Assembly (NCBI GenBank): GCA_947475415.1
Contig: CANJLH010000006.1
Location: 124,001-188,000 of the forward strand
Direction: 5' to 3'
DNA from: Caulobacteraceae bacterium
Lineage (GTDB): Bacteria > Pseudomonadota > Alphaproteobacteria > Caulobacterales > Caulobacteraceae
DNA: 64,000 nt
A model generated the notes under the pieces. The model was not told the origin of the DNA, searched no databases, and saw nothing but the letters and a program-made list of their open reading frames with translations. Shown in pieces: positions 34,631 through 44,119 of this stretch; within the stretch, counting starts at the first letter, position 1; each line of letters opens with the position of its first letter. The position numbers and the translations under genes are program-made.

Positions 34631-37156
34631 TTGGGCAGGCGCGGGGGCGAAGGCGCGGCTGCGGCCAAGCCCCGGAAGCAGGACGACTCCGCGCCGCTCG
34701 GGGCGCGGAACATGACGAGCCAGGTGCTCGTTCGCATGGCCATCCTGGCCACGCTGATCCTGCTTGCCGTCTATACAGCCTTCGCCGTGCTTCGCGTTCA
34801 GACCGAGCCGCAAATCGCAACCTTCGCCACCGCGCGCCTCGAGGGCCGCGCCGCCGCCCTGGCCGCGCAAGTGGACGCCGAGGCCAACGCCCTTCGCGGC
34901 GGTGCGTTGGCTGCTGCGGAGGCCTACGACCGTTCGCCGCAAGCGGCCTCGGAGGCCGCCGAGAGCGGTCTACGCGTGGCGGCCGGTTCCGCTTCGGCGC
35001 TGGCGACATTCAGCGGGTCGGCGACGACAGCTTATGCCGGGCGCGATCGCGAGGTCGACTGGTCCGCCGCGCTGCGCGCCGCCCAGCACGCCAATCAACC
35101 CGTCTGGTTTGGCGTGACCGGCAAGACCGCGCCTCGCCTGGTGGTCATCGCCCGGGCGGGGCGGGCCGGCGACCGTTGGACCGCGGCGGCGGCAGATCCC
35201 GCGCGCCTCTCGCATCTGATGGGCGCGGATGGCGCGGAGGCCCTGGCCAGCACGCAAGGCGAAATCCTGGTTGCGGCCGGCGCTGGCGGCGTGGCGGACT
35301 CCCAGACGATCAACGCCGCCTTCGCCCGCGCGCCCGAGGAACTGAAATACGACCGACTCGTCAGGGCCGAACGGCCCGACGGCGCGCCGCTGGACGTGGC
35401 GTCGCGACCGACGGCTGGCGGCGCCTTGCTGGCCCTGGCCGCCGCACCCGCGCCGCCTTCAGAGAAGTCGGCCCAGAGCCGGCAGCTGCTGTTCCTGTTC
35501 ATCCCGCTGGGCGTCGCATTCCTGCTGGGCCTGCTGTTGATCACCATGAGTCGCAAGACCGAAACCGCCGAACAGGCGTTCCTGGAAAGTGAGCAGCGGT
35601 TCCGCCTGGCGGTGGAGGCGGCCCGGTGCGGGATCTGGGAGTGGGATCTGGCCACCGGAAAGATGTTCATGTCCGACGTCACCGGGGCGATTTTCGGCTG
35701 GGGCGGAGGTGGGATCGTCGACGGCGCTGACGTCATTGACCGAGTCTCGCCAGATCACCGCGAGAAGTTCCGCGAGGCGCTGGGCGCCGCCAGCTCCTAC
35801 GGGGCGTTCGATGTTTCCTTCCGCGTACCCGGCCGCGGCGGTGGTCGCCCGATCTGGATCGACGCCCGCGGCCAAGGCTTCGGAAATCGGCCCGAGGGCG
35901 GCTTTGCCCGCATCATCGGCGTGGCGCTTGATGTCACGGAGGAACGCATCGCCCAGGCCCGCGCACAGGCGGCGGAGATCCGGCTTCGGGACGCCATTGA
36001 AAGCGTATCCGAGGCCTTCGTGCTCTGGGATCGCCGGGGCCGTTTGTTGATGTGCAACCAGAACTATCGGGCGACTTTCTCGCTTGAGCCCCACCTGCTG
36101 AAACCCGGGGCCGCCCGCGCTCAGGTCAACACCATCGCGCGCAAGGCGATCAAACAGCTGGTGGCGGCCGCGGAAGGGTCCAAGGGCGTGCGCGAGGCGG
36201 AACTGAATGACGGCCGGTGGATCCAGATTTCCGAACGCCGGACCGCCGAAGGCGGTCTGGTGATGACCGCCGCGGACATCACCTTGATCAAGACCCAGGA
36301 AGAAGCCCGCCGACGTAATGAAGAGCAGCTTCGCCGCGCAGTCACCAGCCTGGAGCGCAGCCAGGACCAGCTCTCGGAACTCGCCCGCAAATACGAGGCC
36401 GAAAAAGTTCGCGCCGAGGCCGCCAACCGGGCCAAGAGCGAATTCCTGGCGAACATGAGCCACGAATTGCGAACGCCGCTGAACGCCATCAACGGCTTTT
36501 CCGAGATCATGGTTTCGGAGATGTTCGGTCCGCTGGGCGAACCGCGCTATGTCGAATATGCCAAGGACATCCTCAACTCCGGGCAACATCTGCTGGCGCT
36601 TATCAATGACATCCTCGACATGTCCAAGATCGAGGCCGGCAAAATGACCCTGCGCGTTGAACCGCTGGACATCGCCGATGTGGTCTCCGACGCGGTGCGG
36701 CTGGTGCAGAACCGGGCCGACACCGTGGGGCTGACGCTGGACGTCGCCTTGCCCGATCTGCCGGAAGTGGAAGCCGACTACCGCGCCCTGAAGCAGGTGT
36801 TGCTGAACCTGTTGTCCAACGCCATCAAGTTCACCCCCAAGGACGGACAGGTTACAGTGCGAGCTGAACCGGTGAGCAATCCCACCGGCGATTGCGTTCA
36901 GATCCAAGTCAGCGATACCGGAATCGGCATCGAACCTCAGGACATCGAGCGGCTGGCGCGGCCCTTCGAGCAGATCGAGAGTCAGCATTCCAAGACCCAG
37001 CAGGGCACCGGCCTCGGCCTGGCGCTGACCAAGTCGCTGATCGAGATGCACCGAGGCCAGATCGCGATCCAGTCAACCCCAGGAATTGGGACGACAGTGA
37101 CGGTCACGATCCCACTGCGCCACGCCGAAGGGTCGGCGGAGGTTGTCGCGGCCTGA
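34631..37156 (+). CDS. pleC: PleC-like sensor histidine kinase/phosphatase, 841 aa
   Basis: One membrane helix near residue 40 (MAILATLILLAVYTAFAVL), a ~240-residue periplasmic domain, a second helix (LLFLFIPLGVAFLLGLLLIT), PAS domains and a kinase core. The H-box SHELRTPLNAINGFSEIM places the phosphorylated His at residue 611, and the F-box Phe (RPFEQIE) is residue 779. Caulobacter PleC has H610 and F778 in 842 residues, so agreement is near exact. PleC dephosphorylates DivK/PleD and sets swarmer-cell fate at the flagellar pole. The TTG start follows GAGGGAG nine bases upstream; other starts (GTG 34559, ATG 34712) fit length and numbering less well. Confidence 0.88.
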   Translation: MGRRGGEGAAAAKPRKQDDSAPLGARNMTSQVLVRMAILATLILLAVYTAFAVLRVQTEPQIATFATARLEGRAAALAAQVDAEANALRGGALAAAEAYDRSPQAASEAAESGLRVAAGSASALATFSGSATTAYAGRDREVDWSAALRAAQHANQPVWFGVTGKTAPRLVVIARAGRAGDRWTAAAADPARLSHLMGADGAEALASTQGEILVAAGAGGVADSQTINAAFARAPEELKYDRLVRAERPDGAPLDVASRPTAGGALLALAAAPAPPSEKSAQSRQLLFLFIPLGVAFLLGLLLITMSRKTETAEQAFLESEQRFRLAVEAARCGIWEWDLATGKMFMSDVTGAIFGWGGGGIVDGADVIDRVSPDHREKFREALGAASSYGAFDVSFRVPGRGGGRPIWIDARGQGFGNRPEGGFARIIGVALDVTEERIAQARAQAAEIRLRDAIESVSEAFVLWDRRGRLLMCNQNYRATFSLEPHLLKPGAARAQVNTIARKAIKQLVAAAEGSKGVREAELNDGRWIQISERRTAEGGLVMTAADITLIKTQEEARRRNEEQLRRAVTSLERSQDQLSELARKYEAEKVRAEAANRAKSEFLANMSHELRTPLNAINGFSEIMVSEMFGPLGEPRYVEYAKDILNSGQHLLALINDILDMSKIEAGKMTLRVEPLDIADVVSDAVRLVQNRADTVGLTLDVALPDLPEVEADYRALKQVLLNLLSNAIKFTPKDGQVTVRAEPVSNPTGDCVQIQVSDTGIGIEPQDIERLARPFEQIESQHSKTQQGTGLGLALTKSLIEMHRGQIAIQSTPGIGTTVTVTIPLRHAEGSAEVVAA

Positions 37157-37238
37157 GCGCGTCTGGCGCGAAACGGACGCCAGGGTTAGAAGCATTGGTG
37201 ACAACCGCCCGCCAAAGGGCGCGACCAAATTAGGGGGA

Positions 37239-38741
37239 ATGATGGCCGCGAAAGAATCCGCGCCAGCCACGGCTGAGCCCGTCTATTCGGGCGGCTACAA
37301 GACCCTGGTACTCACCCTGTTGGTGATAGCTTACACGCTCAATTTCATCGACCGCACCATCATCGGGACCATCGGCCAGGCGATCAAGGAAGACCTGAAG
37401 ATCTCCGACACCCAGCTGGGCCTGCTGGGCGGGCTCTATTTCGCCCTTCTCTACACCTTCCTGGGCATTCCCATCGCCCGCCTGGCGGAACGGGCCAATC
37501 GGGTCTCGATCATCTCCGCGGCTATCCTGATCTGGTCGGGATTCACGGCGCTCTGCGGCGTCGCCCAGAACTTCCTGCAGCTGGCCGCTTACCGCTTCGG
37601 CGTCGGCTTTGGCGAGGCGGGGCTGTCGCCACCTGCCCACGCCCTGATCAGCGACTATTTCGAACCGCGCAAGCGGGCTACGGCCCTTGCGATCTATTCC
37701 TTCGGCATTCCCATGGGCACCATGTTGGGCGCCATCATCGGCGGCTGGCTGACTCAGAACTTCAGCTGGCGCATGGCTTTCATGGTGGTGGGCGTGCCCG
37801 GCGTGGCCATCGCCGTGGCGCTCAAGCTCGTGGTCAAGGAGCCCCCCCGCGGCCACTCCGAGCCGCAAGGCCGCACCGCGCAGGCCGCCCCCCCGCCATT
37901 CGCCTTCGCCGATGAACTGAGAGAGCTGGCCGCGGTGGCCAAGGGACTGTTCCTGAAGTGGCCGGTGGCCAACGTGTTGTTCGGCGTTACCATGATCTCC
38001 TTCGGCGGCTACGGCATGAACGCCTTCAACGCCCCCTACTTTATCCGCGCCTTTGGCCTGGATTACGCCCAAGTGGGGTTGCTCGTCGGGCTGGTGGGCG
38101 GCTTCTCCGCCGGCCTCGGCACCCTCCTCGGCGGGCCGATCACCGATCGCCTGGCCCGGTTCAGCCCGCGCTGGTACGCGCTGACGCCAGCCATAGGGGC
38201 CTTGATCGCCGCCCCCCTTTACATGATCGCCTACCAGCAGGGGTCGTGGCAGACCACCGCCCTCATCCTGCTGGTTCCCGGCATCTTCCTCTATGTCTAC
38301 CTGGGTCCTTCCTTTGCGGTGGTGCAGAACATGTTCGACGTTCGCCGCCGGGCCACGGCCGCAGCGGTGATGCTGTTCTTCCTCAATCTGGTTGCGCTCG
38401 GCGGGGGCCCACCCTTCACCGGCTGGATGATTGACCTGTTCGCCCAGTGGGCCTTCAGCCACCCCGACGCCACCGGCCTGTTCGCGAGTCTGCCTCACCT
38501 GTTCGGTCAGGCCGCCGGCGCCGGTGACTTCGCGGCCCTTTGCCCCGGCGGCAAGCCCGCGCCTGGCGCCGCCGTCGAGCTGGCCGGGCGTTGCCATGCG
38601 GCCCTGGTGCACGGCACCCGCCATGGGCTGCTGGTCACCTTTGTCGCCTTCCTTTGGGGTTCTGCGCACTACTTCCTGGGGTCGATCGGGCTCACCGAGG
38701 CCCTGGCGAGAGCCCGCGCCGAACGGGGTGAGACGGATTGA
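37239..38741 (+). CDS. MFS transporter, Spinster-like, 500 aa
   Basis: About twelve membrane helices; start LVLTLLVIAYTLNFIDRTI has the FxDR signature of Spinster-type MFS proteins. The loop 2-3 motif (GIPIARLAERANRVSI) and RFGVGFGEAGLSPPAHALI follow. The ATG at 37239 has TAGGGGGA upstream; a longer frame overlaps the pleC end. There is an extended loop (residues ~425-465) between the last helices, rich in Gly/Ala/Cys. Inner-membrane transport of a lipid-like or aromatic organic solute is expected for this branch, but substrate is unknown. Seven bases before the PLP enzyme gene. Confidence 0.9.
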   Translation: MMAAKESAPATAEPVYSGGYKTLVLTLLVIAYTLNFIDRTIIGTIGQAIKEDLKISDTQLGLLGGLYFALLYTFLGIPIARLAERANRVSIISAAILIWSGFTALCGVAQNFLQLAAYRFGVGFGEAGLSPPAHALISDYFEPRKRATALAIYSFGIPMGTMLGAIIGGWLTQNFSWRMAFMVVGVPGVAIAVALKLVVKEPPRGHSEPQGRTAQAAPPPFAFADELRELAAVAKGLFLKWPVANVLFGVTMISFGGYGMNAFNAPYFIRAFGLDYAQVGLLVGLVGGFSAGLGTLLGGPITDRLARFSPRWYALTPAIGALIAAPLYMIAYQQGSWQTTALILLVPGIFLYVYLGPSFAVVQNMFDVRRRATAAAVMLFFLNLVALGGGPPFTGWMIDLFAQWAFSHPDATGLFASLPHLFGQAAGAGDFAALCPGGKPAPGAAVELAGRCHAALVHGTRHGLLVTFVAFLWGSAHYFLGSIGLTEALARARAERGETD

Positions 38742-38748
38742 CGGGGTC

Positions 38749-39915
38749 ATGACCGGGCCGGATCGCAACACGCAGGGGTTCGACACCCGGGCCGTCCACG
38801 GCCGCCAGACCCATGACCCGGCCACCGGCGCGGTGGTGACGCCGATCTACGCCACCGCCACCTACGCCCAATCAAGCCCCGGCGAACATCAGGGCTTTGA
38901 ATATTCCCGCAGCCAGAACCCCACCCGCTTCGCTTTTGAACACGCCCTGGCCGAGCTGGAGGGCGGGACCAGGGGTTACGCCTTCGCCTCGGGCCTGGCG
39001 GCGATCGCAACCCTGCTGGACGTGCTCGACAGCGGCGACCACATCATCGCCAGCGATGACCTTTATGGCGGGTCCTTCCGGTTGTTCGAGCGCGTGCGCC
39101 GTCGCTCGGCGGGTTTGACCTTCAGCTTCGTGGACTTAAGCGACCTGGCCGCCGTCGAGGCCGCCATCACCCCCGCCACACGCATGATCTGGGTCGAGAC
39201 CCCCACCAATCCGATGCTGAAGCTGGCCAATCTGCGGGCGCTGGGCCGCCTGGCCAAGGCCCGTGGCCTGATCGCGGCGGCCGACAACACCTTCGCCAGC
39301 CCCTGGGTGCAGCGCCCCCTGGACCAGGGGTTCGACGTGGTGATGCATTCCACCACAAAGTATATCTCGGGCCATTCCGACCTGGTGGGCGGCGCCCTGG
39401 TCGTGGGTGACAACGCCGGTCTGGCCGAACAGCTCACCTTTCTGCAGAACGCGGTGGGCGCCGTGGGATCCCCCTTCGATAGTTTCCTCGCCCACCGGGG
39501 CCTGAAGACCCTGGGCCTACGCATGGCACGCCATTGCGAGAGCGCGCTGATCATAGCCCGCCGCCTAGAGGGCCGCAGCGACGTGCGCCGGGTTATCTAT
39601 CCCGGCCTGGAAAGCCACCCCCAGCACGAACTGGCCAAACGCCAGATGCACGGCTTCGGCGGCATGATCGCCGTTGAACTCGACCGCGATCTGGCCGGCG
39701 TACGCCGTTTCCTGGAGCGCACCCGCCTGTTCACCTTGGCCGAGAGCCTGGGTGGGGTGGAAAGCCTGATCGAACACCCGGCCATCATGACCCACGCCTC
39801 CGTGCCCGCCGCGACCCGCGAGCGCCTGGGCATCAGCGACGGCTTGGTGCGCCTGTCGGTGGGTATCGAGGACGCGGACGACCTGATCGCGGATCTGGAA
39901 GAGGCGTTACGGTAG
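38749..39915 (+). CDS. Cys/Met metabolism PLP enzyme (cystathionine gamma-synthase/lyase family), 388 aa
   Basis: The family motifs are all present: YSRSQNPTRFAFEHALAELE, YAFASGLAAI, DNTFASPWVQRPLDQG, the PLP lysine in HSTTKYISGHSD, and SLGGVESLIEHPAIMTHAS. It acts in the cytosol in transsulfuration (cystathionine gamma-synthase, gamma-lyase or beta-lyase); sequence alone does not separate these. The ATG at 38749 follows ACGGGG. Closely spaced after the MFS gene (7 bp), probably one transcript. Could feed homocysteine to the MetH encoded 25 kb away. Confidence 0.92.
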   Translation: MTGPDRNTQGFDTRAVHGRQTHDPATGAVVTPIYATATYAQSSPGEHQGFEYSRSQNPTRFAFEHALAELEGGTRGYAFASGLAAIATLLDVLDSGDHIIASDDLYGGSFRLFERVRRRSAGLTFSFVDLSDLAAVEAAITPATRMIWVETPTNPMLKLANLRALGRLAKARGLIAAADNTFASPWVQRPLDQGFDVVMHSTTKYISGHSDLVGGALVVGDNAGLAEQLTFLQNAVGAVGSPFDSFLAHRGLKTLGLRMARHCESALIIARRLEGRSDVRRVIYPGLESHPQHELAKRQMHGFGGMIAVELDRDLAGVRRFLERTRLFTLAESLGGVESLIEHPAIMTHASVPAATRERLGISDGLVRLSVGIEDADDLIADLEEALR

Positions 39916-40031
39916 GGGGCGGCAGCGCCAAACTTACAGGATTGTAGGCTCCCCGACCGGTTGGCGGGATGCGCGCTGGGTCAAATGCAGGCGACGGCGC
40001 CTCGACCGTCGATTCCTGCGGGAGACCTGTC

Positions 40032-40529
40032 ATGCGTTCACATTTCCTGGCGTCCGTCGTCGCGTTCACGACCCTGACTGGCGCGATCACCGGCATTTCG
40101 AGCGCGGCTCTTGCGGCGACGACGGCCGCCTCACCCGCGCGCAACTACGATTGCAGCAAGCCCGGCAACGCCAGCAAGGCCGTCTGCAAGACTGTGGCGA
40201 AACCTGCCGCAGCAGCCGTTGCGCCAAGGCCGATGGCGGTCGCCACAGCGAAGCCGGCTGCCCGTATGATGACCTATGACTGCAGCAAGCCCGGAAACGC
40301 CAACAAGCAGGCCTGCAAGGGCGCGCCCGGCGCAGCCGTCGCCGCCGCGGCCGGCCCCACCCATCCCGCCGCGGCGGTCAAACCGGCCGCGCCATCCATC
40401 TTCGGCGCACGTCCTGCGAAGACGGCCGCACCGTCAAACAAGACTGTCGCCTGGACCACCAAGACCGGCAAGACCGTCCACTACGACTGCTCAAAGATGG
40501 GCAACGCCAGCAAGACCGCCTGCAAGTAA
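40032..40529 (+). CDS. secreted protein with three YDCSKxGNAxK repeats, 165 aa
   Basis: The ATG at 40032 (GGGAG upstream) starts a signal peptide ending AALA. The mature protein is Ala/Pro/Lys-rich linker with three near-identical 15-residue modules: YDCSKPGNASKAVCK, YDCSKPGNANKQACK and YDCSKMGNASKTACK, the last being the extreme C-terminus. Each has a Cys pair spaced C-x10-C, suggesting a small disulfide hairpin. Function unknown; surface or periplasmic binding is a guess. It stands alone between the PLP enzyme and a convergent phosphotriesterase gene. Confidence 0.75.
   Translation: MRSHFLASVVAFTTLTGAITGISSAALAATTAASPARNYDCSKPGNASKAVCKTVAKPAAAAVAPRPMAVATAKPAARMMTYDCSKPGNANKQACKGAPGAAVAAAAGPTHPAAAVKPAAPSIFGARPAKTAAPSNKTVAWTTKTGKTVHYDCSKMGNASKTACK
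40146..40526 (+). repeat. three 45-bp Cys-pair modules
   Basis: Modules at 40146-40190, 40275-40319 and 40482-40526, separated by low-complexity Ala/Pro linkers of different length. Protein identity between modules is about 11-12 of 15 residues. Confidence 0.85.
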
Positions 40530-40564
40530 ACAGTCGCAAATGGGGTGGTCCTCGGGGGCCGCCC

Positions 40565-41509
40565 CTACCCCTCGAAATACCGCCGCGGATTGTCGGTGAG
40601 GATGGCGTCGATGGTCTCCGCCGCAACGCCGACCTCACGCAGTTTCGGCGCCAGCACGCGGCTGAAGTGCATGGGGCTGCGCGGCGGGGCGCCGCCAGCG
40701 AAGAGGGCTCCATCCATGTGCATCAAGCAGTCATGGGAAACGATCAGGCGCTCGCCATGACCAGCGGCCAGCATCTCCAGCATGGAGGCGATGCGGCCCT
40801 CGTCTGGGCGAATGCGCTCGATCCCGAAGCGGTCGAAGCCGATATAGGCGCCGGCGTCGACGATGCGACAATGGTAGGCGTGGTCGGGATTGGCGCAGGA
40901 GTGGCCGATGATCACCCGGCCGGGCGCGATTCCATGCCCGGTGAGGGTGGCCAGTTGCTTGTCGCCGTCGACGCCCTCGGTGTGGGTGATGATCGGAACC
41001 CCAGTCTCCACCGCCGCCATCACCGATGCCTGCATCACCCGTTCCTCGAACTTGGTGAAGGGCGCCTCGCCGGTAGCGACCTTGATCACCGCGGGCTTAA
41101 GGCCGGTGGAGCCGACACCGTCGATGATCTCCTTTATGAACATGTCAGCCAGGCGCTGTACCCCGTCTGGGTCCATGTTGAGTTTCAACTTCCAGTAAGG
41201 TCCGGCCAGCTTGTCCATATAGAGACCGACGGCGAAGAAGATGTTGAACCCGGTCCGGGCGGCCACCTCTCCCAGGATGTCCACGTCACGGCCCAGATCG
41301 TTGGGACACGGGTCGAGCATGGCGCCAAAGCCGCCGGCCTTCAGTTCGGCGACACCGTCCACGCAGCGCTCGATAATCGCGCGCTTGTCCTGAGGTGGGC
41401 AGGACGTGTCGCCCTGCCAACCCGGGAAGCTGGCGATCAGGTGCTCATGCATCAGCGTCTTGCCGAGGCTGTCGGTCGACACTGGACCGTTGGCGGAATT
41501 CAGGATCAT
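40565..41509 (-). CDS. phosphotriesterase-family metal hydrolase, 314 aa
   Basis: Metal-binding residues of the PTE family are visible: MHEHL (H21, H23), carboxylated-Lys candidate in PAVIKVATGEAP, IITHTEG, IIGHSC and the Asp in IVSHDCLM. A TIM-barrel amidohydrolase; family members are phosphotriesterases, lactonases or deacetylases. The ATG at 41509 has GGGGAAA upstream; the longer frame to 41572 lacks a ribosome-binding site. Divergent from a luciferase-like gene with only 81 bp between, suggesting shared control. Lactone hydrolysis in the same degradative route is an inference. Confidence 0.9.
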   Translation of the reverse strand: MILNSANGPVSTDSLGKTLMHEHLIASFPGWQGDTSCPPQDKRAIIERCVDGVAELKAGGFGAMLDPCPNDLGRDVDILGEVAARTGFNIFFAVGLYMDKLAGPYWKLKLNMDPDGVQRLADMFIKEIIDGVGSTGLKPAVIKVATGEAPFTKFEERVMQASVMAAVETGVPIITHTEGVDGDKQLATLTGHGIAPGRVIIGHSCANPDHAYHCRIVDAGAYIGFDRFGIERIRPDEGRIASMLEMLAAGHGERLIVSHDCLMHMDGALFAGGAPPRSPMHFSRVLAPKLREVGVAAETIDAILTDNPRRYFEG

Positions 41510-41590
41510 ACGGCGTTTCCCCTCAATTGAAGCCTTGCGCTGACGACGGAAAATTGGACCCTGACGCCGCATCCGTCGAGGAGGAAACGC

Positions 41591-42670
41591 ATGAAGTTCG
41601 GGGTGCTGGCCAATACGTCCATCAGCGACTGGAAGCTTATCCCTTTCGCCGAGCAGCTGGGCTACGATTCAGCCTGGTTCGGCGACTCCCAGATGATCTG
41701 GTCGGATGTCTACGCCACCATGGCGTTGGCCGCCCACCATACCTCGCGCATCCGCATTGGCACGGGCGTGACCATCGCGGGAACCCGCATTCCGCCGGTG
41801 GTGGCCAGCGCCATCGGGACGATCAACCAGATCGCGCCCGGCCGCACGCACCTGGGCGTCGGAACCGGTCACACGGCTATGCGCACGATGGGGTTCGACC
41901 CCCTGAAGGCGCGAGAATTCCGTGAATATATCCGCGTGCTCCGCGCCCTGCTGGACGGTCAACCGGTTGAATACACCTGGATGGGTCAGACTCATGAAGT
42001 GGCCCACCTGCATCGGGGCGAGGGATTCTGGGACTTCGAACATCCGATCCCGCTCTATGTGGGCGCCGGCGGACCCTTGGCCTGCAAGACCGCCGGAGCC
42101 TATGGCGACGGCCGGATCAATGGCGGCGAAAGTCAAAACGCCCTGCGCCGCGCCAGGGCCCGGATGGAGGAAGGCGCTGCGGCCGTGGGCCGCACCCTGC
42201 CCCAGGATTTCCCCCAGGCCCTGCTGGTGGCCGCGATGATCCTGCGGCCCGGCGAGAAGCTCAGCTCGGACCGGGTGATCGACGGGGTCGGCGCTGAGGT
42301 CACCGCGCGGCTGCACGGCTGGTGGGAAGCCTACATGAAAAGCGGCGACGACGCCTTCGTACCCGCCGACTGCCGAGACGTATGGGACCAGTACCTGACC
42401 TATCTGAACGGGCTTGGCCTTTCGCGCGACGCGCTTCATCGGCACGTCCACAAGGGCCATTGCACCTACATGGTCCCTGAGGAGCGGCGGTTCGTGACCC
42501 CGGCGATGATCCGCGGCGTGACAAAGCTGGTCTGCCCGCCCGACGAGTTCATCGCCTATGTGCGCGAACTGGAAGCCGCAGGCATGAGCGAAATGATCAT
42601 GCTATGCCCCACCGGTTCCAGCCGCGAAGTCTACGCCGACATCGCCCGCGAGGTGATCAAGGCATACTGA
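41591..42670 (+). CDS. luciferase-like (LLM class) flavin-dependent oxidoreductase, 359 aa
   Basis: A TIM-barrel LLM protein: MKFGVLANTSISDWKLIPFA, EQLGYDSAWFGDSQM, RIRIGTGVTIAGTRIPPVVA, INQIAPGRTHLGVGTGH and LPLYVGAGG-like PLYVGAGGPLA. LLM enzymes use FMNH2 or F420; many alphaproteobacteria lack F420, so FMN is the safer guess. The ATG follows GAGGAGG. Divergent from the phosphotriesterase-family gene. Its C-terminal half carries an unusual HxHxxxC (HRHVHKGHCTYM). Substrate unknown. Confidence 0.9.
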   Translation: MKFGVLANTSISDWKLIPFAEQLGYDSAWFGDSQMIWSDVYATMALAAHHTSRIRIGTGVTIAGTRIPPVVASAIGTINQIAPGRTHLGVGTGHTAMRTMGFDPLKAREFREYIRVLRALLDGQPVEYTWMGQTHEVAHLHRGEGFWDFEHPIPLYVGAGGPLACKTAGAYGDGRINGGESQNALRRARARMEEGAAAVGRTLPQDFPQALLVAAMILRPGEKLSSDRVIDGVGAEVTARLHGWWEAYMKSGDDAFVPADCRDVWDQYLTYLNGLGLSRDALHRHVHKGHCTYMVPEERRFVTPAMIRGVTKLVCPPDEFIAYVRELEAAGMSEMIMLCPTGSSREVYADIAREVIKAY

Positions 42671-42728
42671 GCGCGGGTTGACAGTTGGGGCCAGCGCTTT
42701 CATCAGCCCTGCCCGTAGGAGTCCACCC

Positions 42729-44033
42729 ATGATCCCCCGCTACGCTCGGCCAGAGGCCGCCGCGATCTGGTCGCCCCAGACGCGTTTCAAAATTATGTTC
42801 GAGATCGAGGCCCACGCGGCAGACGCCATGGCCGAGCAGGGCGTGATCCCCAAGTCGGCCGCCGAGGCGATCTGGGCCAAGGGCCGGGACGCAGTATTTG
42901 ATGTGGATCGGATCGACGAGATCGAGCGTGAGGTGAAGCACGACGTCATCGCATTCCTGACCCACGTCACCGAACTGGTGGGCGAAGAGGCTCGCTTCCT
43001 GCACCAGGGGATGACCTCGTCCGACGTCAATGACACGGCGCTGGCGGTGCAGCTCTCCCGCGCTACTGACCTCCTGATCGAGGACGTGGACCTGGTGCTG
43101 GCGGCGCTGAAGCGGCGGGCCATCGAGCACAAGTTGACCCCTACTGTGGGCCGCAGCCACGGAATCCACGCCGAACCCACCACCTTCGGCCTCAAGCTCG
43201 CCGGCCACTACGCCGAGTTCCAGCGGGCCAAGGAGCGGTTGGCTATGGCGAAGTTCGAGATCGCCACCTGCGCCATCTCCGGCGCCGTCGGCACTTTCGC
43301 CAATGTGGCGCCCGAGGTGGAGGCCCATGTGGCCGAGAAGCTCGGTCTGGCGGTGGAGCCGATTTCCACCCAGGTGATCCCCCGCGATCGCCACGCGGCT
43401 TATTTCGCGGCGCTGGCTGTGGTGGCCTCGTCCATCGAACGGTTGGCCACCGAGATCCGCCACCTGCAGCGCACCGAAGTGCTGGAGGCGGAAGAGGCCT
43501 TCGACGCGGGCCAGAAGGGTTCCAGCGCCATGCCACACAAGCGGAACCCGATCCTCACCGAGAATCTCACCGGCCTGGCCCGGCTAGTGCGTTCGGCGGT
43601 GGTGCCGGCGCTTGAGAACGTGGCCCTTTGGCACGAGCGTGACATCAGCCACTCCTCGGTGGAACGCGGCATCGCCCCGGACGCCACCATCCACCTGGAC
43701 TTCGCGCTCCGCCGGCTGGCCGGGGTGGTGGAACGGCTGGTGATCTATCCCGATAACATGCTCAAGAACCTCGATCGGCTTGGCGGACTGGTCCACTCCC
43801 AGCGGGTGCTGCTGGCGCTTACCCAAAAGGGTGTGGCCCGCGAGGCCGCCTACGCGGCGGTGCAGGCGGCGGCCATGAAGGTCTGGCGCGGCGAAGGCCA
43901 GTTCCTGAACCTCCTCAAAGCCGACCCGGTTGTGCGGCCGAGCCTCTCGGACGCCGAGCTTGGTGAGCTGTTCGACCTCGGCTACCACTTCAAGAACGTG
44001 GACCGGATTTTCCAACGGGTGTTTGGACGATAG
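42729..44033 (+). CDS. purB: adenylosuccinate lyase, 434 aa
   Basis: Fumarase/aspartase superfamily with the signature SSAMPHKRNPI, TSSDVNDTALAVQL and GRSHGIHAEPTTFGLK, and the family start MIPRYARPEAAAIWSPQTRF. It catalyses two purine steps, cleaving fumarate from SAICAR and adenylosuccinate; tetrameric and cytosolic. The ATG at 42729 has TAGGAG upstream, whereas the longer frame from 42678 does not. Length is normal. It appears to be its own unit, 58 bp after the luciferase-like gene. Confidence 0.97.
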   Translation: MIPRYARPEAAAIWSPQTRFKIMFEIEAHAADAMAEQGVIPKSAAEAIWAKGRDAVFDVDRIDEIEREVKHDVIAFLTHVTELVGEEARFLHQGMTSSDVNDTALAVQLSRATDLLIEDVDLVLAALKRRAIEHKLTPTVGRSHGIHAEPTTFGLKLAGHYAEFQRAKERLAMAKFEIATCAISGAVGTFANVAPEVEAHVAEKLGLAVEPISTQVIPRDRHAAYFAALAVVASSIERLATEIRHLQRTEVLEAEEAFDAGQKGSSAMPHKRNPILTENLTGLARLVRSAVVPALENVALWHERDISHSSVERGIAPDATIHLDFALRRLAGVVERLVIYPDNMLKNLDRLGGLVHSQRVLLALTQKGVAREAAYAAVQAAAMKVWRGEGQFLNLLKADPVVRPSLSDAELGELFDLGYHFKNVDRIFQRVFGR

Positions 44034-44060
44034 CGCCGTCAAGACGCAGGAAGCATTTTG

Positions 44061-44083
44061 TTGCGAATGACTTGCAATTGCGA
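44061..44083 (+). promoter_or_regulatory. Fur-type box upstream of iron-uptake genes
   Basis: The 23-bp stretch starts TTGCGAATGACTTGCAA, an interrupted palindrome (six of eight pairs), overlapped by the perfect palindrome GCAATTGC. It fits the TTGC/GCAATTGC-type Fur sites known from alphaproteobacteria. It lies 37 bp upstream of the cupredoxin start. Confidence 0.6.
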
Positions 44084-44119
44084 TATAGGTGCTTTGGACG
44101 CCCACTGGAGATCACCCCT

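Noticed and set aside
35459..38825. Two ~530-codon frames antisense to pleC and the MFS gene
   Set aside because: Shadow frames; the sense strand encodes full, motif-complete proteins.
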